From Shewanella atlantica (GTDB lineage: Bacteria; Pseudomonadota; Gammaproteobacteria; Enterobacterales; Shewanellaceae), in NCBI RefSeq assembly GCF_003966265.1, contig NZ_RXNV01000008.1:1-64000 (forward strand): 64,000 nt of DNA, read 5' to 3'. The first letter of the stretch is position 1. Every line of letters starts with the position of its first letter. Position numbers and translations under genes: made by a program. A model generated the notes under the pieces. The model was not told the origin of the DNA. It was given only the letters and a program-made list of their open reading frames with translations, and made no database searches. Positions 10,044-17,668 of the stretch are shown one piece after another.

Positions 10044-10648
10044 TGAAAACCTTCATATTCATATTAAGTATTGCCTTGCTTGGCGGCTGTTCATCCCGCG
10101 ATATCGCCACCATGGATGAACCAACCAAACAAATCCATGATCTAAACGATCTAGATACCGACGGTGTTATTGTCGCCCGAGAGCGTTGTAATGATACAAT
10201 ATTAGGTGCAACAATAGACAACTACGGCTGTGGTAAAGTTAGGCCGATTAATGAACGTTCTGAGCTTAAGATTCTGTTTGCAAACGACTCTTACTACATA
10301 GACCCTCAGTACTATGGTCAAATAGAGGTCATAGCAACATTTATGACTGATTATCCAAATACTGTTGTGACCATTGAAGGGCATTGCAGTAAGACGGGTT
10401 CTTATGAGCATAACGTAACGCTTTCACAGAACAGGGCCAATGCGGTAACAAGCGTACTGACTGAGCAGTTCGGCCTAGAGCCCGACAGGTTAACCGCTAT
10501 AGGTTACAGTTATGACCGCCCCGTAGATATGAGTGAGACGAGTATTGCCCATACCCGTAACAGACGCGTCATTGCTGAAGTAACCGGAGAAGACACAACG
10601 GCAGATATGAAATGGCATATCTATACCGTTGATGAAGAAGTGAAGTAA
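10043..10648 (+). CDS. OmpA-like peptidoglycan-associated lipoprotein
   Basis: A 201-residue lipoprotein: signal peptide with lipobox LLGGC (Cys at about residue 16), a short linker with a Thr/Asp-rich calcium-repeat-like segment (DLDTDGVIVARERC), then an OmpA C-terminal peptidoglycan-binding domain (about 75-185), including the helix carrying SQNRANAVTSVL and the IGYSYDRP segment. It is likely anchored in the outer membrane and bound to peptidoglycan near the secretion channel. It is translationally coupled to aggA. An OmpA-like gene occupies the same place in the S. oneidensis bpf cluster, and its exact role is not clear. Confidence 0.85.
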   Translation: MKTFIFILSIALLGGCSSRDIATMDEPTKQIHDLNDLDTDGVIVARERCNDTILGATIDNYGCGKVRPINERSELKILFANDSYYIDPQYYGQIEVIATFMTDYPNTVVTIEGHCSKTGSYEHNVTLSQNRANAVTSVLTEQFGLEPDRLTAIGYSYDRPVDMSETSIAHTRNRRVIAEVTGEDTTADMKWHIYTVDEEVK

Positions 10649-10666
10649 GGAAATAAACCAAGCATC

Positions 10667-11377
10667 ATGAATGGCAGGCTTTATTGTAGTAAATTAGCAT
10701 GCAGAAAAGTCTGCCAGTTCATATTACTGGCACTGACTCTAGCCATATCATGCCTTTATGCCTCACCCACGCAAAAGCTGGATAGGGAACATATCACTTC
10801 GACACTCGAGTCCAAGTATGGTGAACGCGCAGGTAAACGAGCCAGAGCATGGTTTAGGGTGCTTGATGAAGCGCAAGGGTTAAGCGAAAAGGAAAAGATG
10901 ACTAAAGTGAACAACTTTTTTAATCTTTTTCGTTTTGTCGATGACATTAAACTTTGGGGTGATAGTAACTACTGGTCGACGCCTATGGAGTTTATTGGTG
11001 TTAACGGCGGTGATTGTGAAGACTTTTCGATAGCTAAGTATTTCACCCTACTCCAACTTGGTGTGCCGGAAGAAAAATTGCGGATCACCATGGTAAAAGC
11101 AACGAGCGTTAACCAATATCATATGGTTCTGGCTTATTATGAAACACCTTCTGCTATCCCCTGGGTACTCGATAATCTAGATACAAGAATTAAACCCGCT
11201 ACCCAGAGAAAAGACTTATTACCGGTTTACAGCTTTAATGGTCGACAGCTGTGGCTTAACAAGGAAAAAGGACGAGGCGTTCTTGCAGGTTCCTCTAAAA
11301 AGCTTGCGAAATGGAATGATCTCAAATACAGATTGGGTGTCGAAAGACTTAGACAGCCCAAATTAAGATTGGAGTAG
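10667..11377 (+). CDS. bpfG: LapG/BpfG-type periplasmic cysteine protease (BTLCP family)
   Basis: Calcium-dependent bacterial transglutaminase-like cysteine proteinase. In the family it cuts the N-terminal retention module of the adhesin and releases it from the surface when c-di-GMP is low. The 236 residues have an N-terminal hydrophobic signal (about 17-32) and the triad Cys117 (GGDCEDF), His152 (NQYHMVLAYY) and Asp169 (WVLDNLD). ATG 10667 has only a distant AAGG; ATG 10671 is out of frame, so the exact start is uncertain. It sits directly before its expected inhibitor, the LapD-type receptor. Confidence 0.9.
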   Translation: MNGRLYCSKLACRKVCQFILLALTLAISCLYASPTQKLDREHITSTLESKYGERAGKRARAWFRVLDEAQGLSEKEKMTKVNNFFNLFRFVDDIKLWGDSNYWSTPMEFIGVNGGDCEDFSIAKYFTLLQLGVPEEKLRITMVKATSVNQYHMVLAYYETPSAIPWVLDNLDTRIKPATQRKDLLPVYSFNGRQLWLNKEKGRGVLAGSSKKLAKWNDLKYRLGVERLRQPKLRLE

Positions 11378-11385
11378 CTAGAAAG

Positions 11386-13308
11386 ATGACACTGTTTCGA
11401 CAGATATACTCACTACTGTTTGGCCTGTTTCTACTGGTGGTGGCGAGTCTAGGCTATGTGCAGTTCACTGAGACTCAAAGCTTTCTCACCAAGCAGATGG
11501 AGTCAGATCTTAACAACACCAGCAACTCTCTTGGGATCATGTTAGTACCCGATCTTGAAGCAGGGGATATTGTCGGTGCTGAAACACTGATCAATGTTAT
11601 TTTTGAAGGTGGATATTACCAGCAGGTAAAACTGACATGGTTAGTCGATGGCAAGCAACAGGTTTGGGAAAACTCAGTTAAGATCGAAGGCGTCCCGCAA
11701 TGGTTTATCGACCTGGATCTATTCAAGACAATCAGGAAGGAAAGTACCATCACCTCCGGCTGGATCCAGCTGGCTCGACTCGAGATAACCGCTCACCCGG
11801 GATTTGGCTATCACGAACTGTGGCGCACCATGAGCAATGCGATTATCGTATTCTCACTACTTTTTTTAATTGCAATTGTATTCGCTCGAGTAGGACTAAC
11901 TTGGATTCTCAAGCCTCTGCACTCCATTGCGGAACACGCTCGAGAGATCTCACAACGAAAATTTGGGCCGGATATGCCTGTACCTAAGACCACAGAGCTA
12001 AAGTCCGTGGTACTCGCCTTTAACAGCATGTCAGATCAACTAAAATCAATCTTTAACTCTCTCGATGAAGAGGTGGGGGAGCTACGTAAAAAGAACTTAG
12101 TCGATCAGGTCTCTGGTCTTCCAAACCGTCAATATATGATGGGCCATTTAAGTAGTTGGCTCAATGAGCCAAAAAGTGGTGCTCTGGTCATGGCTAAGTT
12201 GGATTGGTTAGAGGAAGTGCATAGCAAATACGGCTATCAGGTCCGGGATGAGACGATTAAATTACTTTCTCAGAAGCTGACCGAGCACTTAGATGAGGTC
12301 GCGACTTCTGTTGTAGCAAGAATTGCAGCTTATGAATTTGCCTTCTTAATTACCAGTTCCGAACATGATCAAACCAGCAAATATCTTCAGACTCTGATAC
12401 GCACAATTAACCAAGAGATGTCTAAAGCAGGCTGCAAGCCCAATGAACACTTTGCTATAGGTGTTGCAGAGCGCATAGGTCAAATGACTGTATCAGACAT
12501 CTTGGCGCAAGCGGATAATGCACTTCAAAAAGCAATAAAAGAGGATAAAGTTTTTCATTGGTTTGAAAATACTGAGAAACAACTGTTCACCCGTGAGCAG
12601 TGGCGTGAACACTTGAGCGCAGCAATCAATGGGCGTCGCTTTAAATTTAAGTGGCAACCCGTACAGCTCAATGACAGCGATAATATCATGCAAAGAGAGT
12701 TGTACTGTCAACTTGAGCTCGGTGAAAAGATGGTCCATGCGGGGCAGTTTATGCCTTATGTAGAGCTGTTATCACTTGGCTCTTTACTGGATAAGTGTCT
12801 CATAGAGAAAGTACATGAAGATCGCCTTCTGGATAAGAGTTTTGAACCTATCGCAATTAACTTAACCTTCCAAAGTTTGAGCGATCCTAAGTTCCATGAA
12901 TGGCTAAACCAATTCTTACGCTCAACAGGCTTATCTGAACGCATCTGTTTCGATATACCTGAAGCCGGCGTCTATAGCGATCCTGACGCTTGTCAGGCGC
13001 TTTGCACGATTATTAGAGATAATGGCGCACACTTCGGTATCGACCACTTCGGTCGTCAGTTTGGTTCCATGTCTTACCTTCAAAACCTAAGACCAAGTTA
13101 TGTCAAACTCGATCAATCATTTGCCTATTATGATGAGAGTGAACACAGTAGCGAACTGTGCCGCGCATTGATCAATGTTGCAAGAGGTCTGGATATTAAG
13201 GTCATAGTTACAGGCATAGAGGAGATAGCTCAGTTAGACCGCTTTATCCCGCTTAAGACTAATGCCTATATGGGCTACATATCCCCACCAGTAGATGTTG
13301 AGGATTAA
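11386..13308 (+). CDS. bpfD: LapD/BpfD-type c-di-GMP receptor with degenerate GGDEF and EAL domains
   Basis: Inner-membrane receptor that sequesters LapG when c-di-GMP is bound. The 640 residues comprise a first membrane helix (about 7-25), a periplasmic LapD/MoxY N-terminal domain, a second membrane helix (about 148-170), HAMP, a GGDEF-type fold (about 240-380) and an EAL-type fold (about 400-635). The GGDEF signature is AAYEF (residues about 314-318) and the EAL signature is lost (RELYCQLEL), so neither synthesis nor hydrolysis of c-di-GMP is expected. This matches the family, in which the degenerate EAL domain binds the ligand. It is the last gene of the cluster and is followed by a terminator. 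Confidence 0.92.
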   Translation: MTLFRQIYSLLFGLFLLVVASLGYVQFTETQSFLTKQMESDLNNTSNSLGIMLVPDLEAGDIVGAETLINVIFEGGYYQQVKLTWLVDGKQQVWENSVKIEGVPQWFIDLDLFKTIRKESTITSGWIQLARLEITAHPGFGYHELWRTMSNAIIVFSLLFLIAIVFARVGLTWILKPLHSIAEHAREISQRKFGPDMPVPKTTELKSVVLAFNSMSDQLKSIFNSLDEEVGELRKKNLVDQVSGLPNRQYMMGHLSSWLNEPKSGALVMAKLDWLEEVHSKYGYQVRDETIKLLSQKLTEHLDEVATSVVARIAAYEFAFLITSSEHDQTSKYLQTLIRTINQEMSKAGCKPNEHFAIGVAERIGQMTVSDILAQADNALQKAIKEDKVFHWFENTEKQLFTREQWREHLSAAINGRRFKFKWQPVQLNDSDNIMQRELYCQLELGEKMVHAGQFMPYVELLSLGSLLDKCLIEKVHEDRLLDKSFEPIAINLTFQSLSDPKFHEWLNQFLRSTGLSERICFDIPEAGVYSDPDACQALCTIIRDNGAHFGIDHFGRQFGSMSYLQNLRPSYVKLDQSFAYYDESEHSSELCRALINVARGLDIKVIVTGIEEIAQLDRFIPLKTNAYMGYISPPVDVED

Positions 13309-13334
13309 ATGTAATCTTCATCAAGAGCAGTAAT

Positions 13335-13366
13335 AAAAGGCCTTAGATTAACTCTGAGGCCTTTTT
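13335..13366. terminator. Terminator closing the adhesin cluster
   Basis: A 13-bp stem (AAAAGGCCTTAGA with TCTGAGGCCTTTT, one G-U pair) with a 5-base loop, followed by T on the plus strand and by TTTTATTA on the minus strand. It may stop both the bpf operon and read-through of the minus-strand tRNA array. Confidence 0.8.
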
Positions 13367-13371
13367 ACTAT

Positions 13372-13416
13372 CTGACGGCTGGCTTTGATAAGCGCGAGAA
13401 TTCGAACCTCTGCCCT
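13372..13416 (-). pseudogene. tRNA-Pro fragment (3' half)
   Basis: Contains GAATTCGAACCTCTG, the complement of the T arm of the intact tRNA-Pro genes at 14266-14469, preceded by the GGCTGGCTTTGATAA leader shared with the longer decayed copies. Anticodon and D arms are missing. Confidence 0.55.
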
Positions 13417-13432
13417 TTTTCACTAGGTACCT

Positions 13433-13521
13433 AAGACCACTTTGATAAGAGGGAGGATTCGAACCTCTGACCGTCTGGTCCACTCTTGTTTCAAATCGGG
13501 ATGCGCTACCGGGCTGCACCC
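13433..13521 (-). pseudogene. Decayed tRNA-Pro copy 1
   Basis: The T arm (GAGGATTCGAACCTCTGA) and a D-arm stretch (GATGCGCTACC) of tRNA-Pro are kept, but about 10 bases (ACTCTTGTTT region) are inserted in the anticodon loop and the acceptor stem is lost (ends GCTGCACCC). It cannot fold as a normal tRNA. Confidence 0.75.
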
Positions 13522-13626
13522 TTTTATCTCATTAAGAGTCCGAAAACTTTTTAGATGGTCGGCTGATTTAATAAACAGCAGGATTCTAATCATCAAGATC
13601 TCAGATAATGAGAAAGCTGGAAACGA

Positions 13627-13656
13627 AAAAGCCTTCTGATTTCTCAAGAGGCTTTT
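13627..13656 (-). terminator. Terminator-like hairpin in the repeat array, copy 1
   Basis: AAAAGCCTTCTGA and TCAAGAGGCTTTT form an imperfect stem, a mutated copy of the terminator at 14229-14258. Confidence 0.6.
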
Positions 13657-13663
13657 CGAAAAT

Positions 13664-13764
13664 TGGTCGGCCGGCTTTGATAAAGAGGAAGGATTTGAAC
13701 CTCTGATCCTCTGGTCCGCTCTCGCTTCAAATCAGGATGCGCTACCAAGTTGCGCTAATCACCG
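13664..13764 (-). pseudogene. Decayed tRNA-Pro copy 2 (both ends kept)
   Basis: Of all decayed copies this is closest to full length: it keeps the TGGTCGG 3' end and the AATCACCG 5' acceptor strand, but is 101 bases instead of 77 because of one insertion beside the acceptor/T arm and one of about 10 bases in the anticodon loop. The T loop reads GGATTTGAACC, one change from the intact genes. Confidence 0.75.
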
Positions 13765-13790
13765 TAAATTTTTATTATTGAAACTTAATG

Positions 13791-13885
13791 TGGTCGGCCC
13801 TATCTTTAATAAAAAGCAGGATTCGAACCTCTGACCGTCTGGTCCACTCTTGTTTCAAATCGGGATGCGCTACCGGGCTGCACCC
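13791..13885 (-). pseudogene. Decayed tRNA-Pro copy 3
   Basis: Starts with TGGTCGG, keeps the T arm, and from the anticodon region on is nearly identical to copy 1 (same anticodon-loop insertion and same altered D arm ending GCTGCACCC). Confidence 0.75.
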
Positions 13886-13991
13886 TTTTACCTCATTAAG
13901 AGTCCGAAAATTTTTTAGATGGTCGGCTGATTTAATAAACAGCAGGATTCTAAGCTTCAAGACCTCAGATAATGAGAAAGCTGGAAACGAA

Positions 13992-14021
13992 AAAAGCCTT
14001 CTAATTTCTCAGAAGGCTTTT
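13992..14021 (-). terminator. Terminator-like hairpin in the repeat array, copy 2
   Basis: AAAAGCCTTCT and AGAAGGCTTTT form a stem, with compensatory differences from the other two copies that keep the pairing, and a T-rich end on the minus strand. Confidence 0.65.
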
Positions 14022-14028
14022 CGAAAAT

Positions 14029-14122
14029 TGGTCGGCCGGCTTTGATAAAGAGGAAGGATTCGAACCTCTGATCCTCTGGTCCACTCTTACTTCAAATCAG
14101 GATGCACTACCGAGCTGCACCC
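14029..14122 (-). pseudogene. Decayed tRNA-Pro copy 4
   Basis: Begins TGGTCGGCCGG like copy 2 and ends GCTGCACCC like copies 1 and 3, so it looks like a mosaic of the two decayed types. The T arm is intact; the anticodon loop carries the ACTCTTACTT-type insertion. Confidence 0.75.
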
Positions 14123-14228
14123 TTTTACCTCATTAAGAGTCCGAAAGCTTTTTAGATGGTCGGCTGATTTAATAAACAGCAGGATTCTAATCATCAAGAT
14201 CTCAGATAATGAGAAAGCTGGAAACGAA

Positions 14229-14258
14229 AAAAGCCTCTTGATTTCTCAAGAGGCTTTT
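14229..14258 (-). terminator. Terminator of the tRNA operon
   Basis: Perfect 13-bp stem (AAAAGCCTCTTGA with its complement) around a 4-base loop, T-rich on the minus strand, beginning 7 bases after the end of the second tRNA-Pro. Confidence 0.85.
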
Positions 14259-14265
14259 CGAAAGT

Positions 14266-14342
<77 letters not shown>

Positions 14343-14392
14343 TAATCTTTTGTCTTACTAATAACGAGACAATATCTCACTATCTTTAAATT

Positions 14393-14469
<77 letters not shown>

Positions 14470-14511
14470 AGTCTTTGTATCTTTTCAAGAATTTTTAAAG
14501 ATGAGATGAAA

Positions 14512-14588
14512 TGGGGTGACTGATGGGGCTCGAACCCACGACAACCGGAATCACAATCCGGGGCTCTACCAACTGAGCTACAATCACC
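14512..14588 (-). tRNA. tRNA-His (anticodon GTG)
   Basis: 77 bases including the extra 5' G (position -1) that pairs with C73, the identity element of tRNA-His. Anticodon loop TTGTGAT, CCA encoded. Second gene of the operon, matching the argX-hisR order of enteric bacteria. Confidence 0.97.
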
Positions 14589-14632
14589 ACTGACTTTCAA
14601 CTTACCTTGCTAACATGACGTCCTAATCAATC

Positions 14633-14709
14633 TGGTGCACCCAGAAGGATTCGAACCCTCGGCCTCACCCTCCGGAGGGGTGCGCTCTATCCAGCTGAGC
14701 TATGGGTGC
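14633..14709 (-). tRNA. tRNA-Arg (anticodon CCG)
   Basis: 77 bases, acceptor GCACCCA/TGGGTGC, anticodon loop CTCCGGA, CCA encoded. First gene of the operon. The Arg-His-Pro order corresponds to E. coli argX-hisR-leuT-proM without the Leu gene and with Pro doubled. Confidence 0.97.
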
Positions 14710-14729
14710 CTGCCTTGTTAGCGCCGCAT

Positions 14730-14758
14730 ATACTATGGATTATTTGCCCCTACGTCCA
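14730..14758 (-). promoter_or_regulatory. Promoter of the tRNA operon
   Basis: On the minus strand TGGACG, a 17-base spacer and TAGTAT are followed by a GC-rich discriminator (GCGGCGC), the typical form of stable-RNA promoters under stringent control. It ends about 20 bases before tRNA-Arg. Confidence 0.7.
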
Positions 14759-14872
14759 CACCTTTTAATGCTTTTTTTTCTGTTTGCTCAAGTTTTAACT
14801 CAATTTCACCTGATTTCGAGAATTTTTACTGGTTATGGTCAAAAAAATAGCACGTAGCGTCAAATTTATGAC

Positions 14873-14901
14873 TTGGCGATGCTGCTTTTTTATGCTATCA
14901 A
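14873..14901 (+). promoter_or_regulatory. Putative promoter of the GAF-GGDEF gene
   Basis: TTGGCG, a 17-base spacer and TATCAA, about 57 bases before the preferred ATG. Apart from this and the tRNA promoter I see nothing in 14760-14945. Confidence 0.45.
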
Positions 14902-14957
14902 TACTCGTTAGTCCAAATCCTGCTTCTAAAAATACAAAATAGCGATTGGCGGAAAAC

Positions 14958-17585
14958 ATGTTTAGGGAAGAATCGACTCTATATTCACAATACGAAGTTG
15001 GGCGTATGCAAAAAAGGATTGCACGCCTAAAGACATTAGCTCTGAAATATAAAAGAGCTGAAGTGACTCAAAATATGCTGCTGGAGATCTCAAATCTCGC
15101 GGCTCAGGTCAATTCACCCGAAGAGTTCTATTCAGAGATCCATCGCTCCCTCAATATCCTGCTACATGCAGATAATTTTTTTGTCGCATTGCTCAACCCA
15201 GACACCAACATTCTTGAAATCCCCTTCTTCCTGGATGAAAAAGATACCCATCCATACGAATCCTATCCTAAAGAGGAGCTCTCAGAGACCTTAGTCAGTG
15301 GACTTACCGGTTATGTCCTAAGAACAGGGGAGTATCTGCTCTGTGATGAGTCAAAATTCAATGAACTGATAAACGCTAAGCAGATAGTGAGCCGGGGAGC
15401 CCCCAGCCATCATTGGCTCGGAGTCCCCATTAAGGTCAATAACTCGGTTGCCGGTGCCTTAGTCGTACAAAGTTACTCACCCAATATCAACTTCACCGAG
15501 ATGGATATCGAGCTGATGAACTTCGTCAGTCACCACATATCCGGGGTCATGGAGCGCCTGCAGCATCAGGAGCAACTCGAACAAGCGATAGTTCAACGAA
15601 CCAAAGAACTCAGTGTTGCTTACGATAAGCTCAAGCAGGAGGTTTTTGAGAGGCGCCGCGCCGAACGACTACAGCAGTCGTTATTTGAGATTGCGGATCT
15701 GGCAACCTCAAATATTGAGAGTGAAGTTTTTTATTCTGAATTGCACAGAGTTATCAGCCACCTTATACCCGCGAACAATTGCTATATTGCACTGCTTGAT
15801 AAACAGCTTTCTCATGTTAGTTTTCCATTTTACGTCAGCCAAGCCAGCACTTGCTTGCCCGATAGCCGGAAAGTATGTGATGGGCTTACGGAATATGTGA
15901 TAAAAACAAGAAAACCTCTGCTGCTGCACAACAGTGAACTTGAATCACTTATTGCCTCCGGTGAGATCTATTCCAAAACCCCGGAACTCAACTGCACCAA
16001 AGATATTCATCAATGGATCGGGATCCCTCTGTTTATTCATGGCCAGGTTAGGGGGGCCTTGACTATCTACAGCCTTAGCATGTCTCACAGTTATCAAGAG
16101 AAAGATCTTGAGCTACTAACCTTTGTCTCTCAGCATATCGCAACGGCGATTGAGCAGAAGCTATCCGCAGAATCACTGAAAAACAGCTACGAACAGTTAG
16201 AAGAGAAAGTCGTTGAGAGAACGCAGGCGCTCGCCATGCTAAATCAAGACTTGGAGAATGAAATCACTCAGAGGCGAAAAATAGAGCAGCAATTAGTGCA
16301 CGATGCCAATCACGATACGCTAACAGGCCTCCCTAATCGCGCAATGTTTATGGAGCGACTCTCTCAGGCCGTAAAACATATTCGAAGACATGGACTAGAC
16401 CGATTCGCCCTGCTATTTATCGATTTGGATAGGTTCAAGTTGATAAACGATACTCTGGGTCACCTCGAAGGCGACCGCTTTTTGATTGAGACTTCATCTC
16501 GACTAAAACTCTGTATACGCGACAATGATACCCTTGGCAGGATTGGCGGCGATGAATTTGTCATCTTACTCGACAGCATCAATGGAACAGACGATGCCGA
16601 AGAAGTAGCGGAGCGTGTGCTAACCGAACTATCACGCCCCTACAAACTCGCCAACCAGCACTTTATTTCCGGAGCTAGCATTGGTATATCGTTTAGTTAT
16701 AATCATAAGTCAGATACCAGCGAGTCCCTGTTAAGGGATGCTGACGCGGCCATGTATCAGGCCAAAACGAATGGTAAAGGTTGCTATGTCATATACGATG
16801 ACAAATCTCACAAACTACTCAACCAAGATGTAAAGCTAGAACTTGAATTACAAAATGCGATATCTAATCATGAGCTACTTCTAAGTTACCTGCCAGTTCA
16901 AAACCTTAAGACGCAGACTACCGTGGCATTGGAACCACGACTCTACTGGAACCATCCTAGATTAGGGAAAATCAAACAGGCTCATTTGAATAATATTGCC
17001 GAACACTGCGGACTCACCACCGAACTCGATATCCACCTGCTTCAGAGACTAAATAGTGATTACCCGGCACTGCAAAAACACTCACTCAGCCTGCTACCTC
17101 TGCATATCAATATATCCGGAAAACACCTGAAGCATAAGCATGCTGTGAGACAACTAAAAATTGCGCTCAAGCAGAGCCACTTCAAAGCTGAGCAACTATG
17201 GTTATTCTTCGATGAACAAGGTTTCATTCTCGATACCGATAATCATATCAATGCCTTCGAAATATTGACGGGTCTGAATGTTCAGCTTGGCCTGAGGGGC
17301 TACGGGAGCGCTCACAGCGCACTAAGCAGCCTCACCTTCCTGCCGCTGCAAGGCCTTAAGCTCGATCCCAGCTATGCCAATCACATTGAAAGCAAACAGC
17401 ATATAAAGCTATTAAAGGCTCACTTCCTGACGGCTCAAGCATTAGAGCTTGCGGTCTTTGTCGATGGAATTGGCACAAAGCAACAAAGAGAGGCGCTGCA
17501 GGAGATAGGTTTCACTCTGGGACAGGGGCAGGCGCTGGGGAAAGTATTACGTTTGACGACAATATCGGACTTGGTTTGCGCTTAG
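14958..17585 (+). CDS. GAF-GAF-GGDEF protein with degenerate EAL domain
   Basis: Predicted cytoplasmic diguanylate cyclase that makes c-di-GMP. No membrane segment or signal peptide is visible. Numbering from ATG 14958 (875 residues): GAF-like domain about 45-190, coiled coil about 195-235, second GAF about 235-385, coiled coil, GGDEF about 450-615 with intact GGDEF at about 530 and the substrate segment DLDRFKLINDTLGHLEGD, then an EAL-like domain whose signature has become EPRLYW (about 659) and whose later metal motifs are also poor. So synthesis is likely and hydrolysis unlikely. A TTG at 14946 would add four residues, but ATG 14958 has GGCGGA 4-5 bases upstream and is preferred. It lies beside the c-di-GMP-controlled adhesin cluster but has its own promoter. 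Confidence 0.87.
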   Translation: MFREESTLYSQYEVGRMQKRIARLKTLALKYKRAEVTQNMLLEISNLAAQVNSPEEFYSEIHRSLNILLHADNFFVALLNPDTNILEIPFFLDEKDTHPYESYPKEELSETLVSGLTGYVLRTGEYLLCDESKFNELINAKQIVSRGAPSHHWLGVPIKVNNSVAGALVVQSYSPNINFTEMDIELMNFVSHHISGVMERLQHQEQLEQAIVQRTKELSVAYDKLKQEVFERRRAERLQQSLFEIADLATSNIESEVFYSELHRVISHLIPANNCYIALLDKQLSHVSFPFYVSQASTCLPDSRKVCDGLTEYVIKTRKPLLLHNSELESLIASGEIYSKTPELNCTKDIHQWIGIPLFIHGQVRGALTIYSLSMSHSYQEKDLELLTFVSQHIATAIEQKLSAESLKNSYEQLEEKVVERTQALAMLNQDLENEITQRRKIEQQLVHDANHDTLTGLPNRAMFMERLSQAVKHIRRHGLDRFALLFIDLDRFKLINDTLGHLEGDRFLIETSSRLKLCIRDNDTLGRIGGDEFVILLDSINGTDDAEEVAERVLTELSRPYKLANQHFISGASIGISFSYNHKSDTSESLLRDADAAMYQAKTNGKGCYVIYDDKSHKLLNQDVKLELELQNAISNHELLLSYLPVQNLKTQTTVALEPRLYWNHPRLGKIKQAHLNNIAEHCGLTTELDIHLLQRLNSDYPALQKHSLSLLPLHINISGKHLKHKHAVRQLKIALKQSHFKAEQLWLFFDEQGFILDTDNHINAFEILTGLNVQLGLRGYGSAHSALSSLTFLPLQGLKLDPSYANHIESKQHIKLLKAHFLTAQALELAVFVDGIGTKQQREALQEIGFTLGQGQALGKVLRLTTISDLVCA

Positions 17586-17622
17586 CGCAATGCACTATGC
17601 CATATACACAAACCAGTCAGAC

Positions 17623-17654
17623 ACCTGCTGCACCACTTTGACGGTGAAGCAGGT
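17623..17654. terminator. Hairpin between converging genes
   Basis: ACCTGCTGCACC and GGTGAAGCAGGT form a 12-bp stem with one mismatch, midway between the GGDEF gene and rep. It lacks a U tract; a weak bidirectional terminator at best. Confidence 0.4.
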
Positions 17655-17668
17655 ACCCGTTAACCCTA

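Larger units (their letters stand above)
13433..14258. repeat. Tandem array of tRNA-Pro/terminator units
   Basis: The motif GGTCGGCTGATTTAATAAAC recurs at about 13557, 13921 and 14158. The spacing is 364 and then 237 bases; the longer interval holds one extra decayed tRNA. Each unit carries a decayed tRNA-Pro, a spacer ending GATAATGAGAAAGCTGGAAA and a terminator-like hairpin. The array lies downstream of the functional tRNA operon in its own direction. Confidence 0.8.

Noticed and set aside
13423-14045. Repeated short frames on both strands (such as 13442-13639, 13788-14045, 13423-13647, 13775-13960)
   Set aside because: They are translations of the decayed tRNA-Pro repeats; the similar peptides arise from repeated DNA, not from protein selection.
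13433-14258. CRISPR-like array
   Set aside because: Units are 237-364 bases, derive from tRNA-Pro and terminators, and there are no short equal repeats with unique spacers or cas genes.
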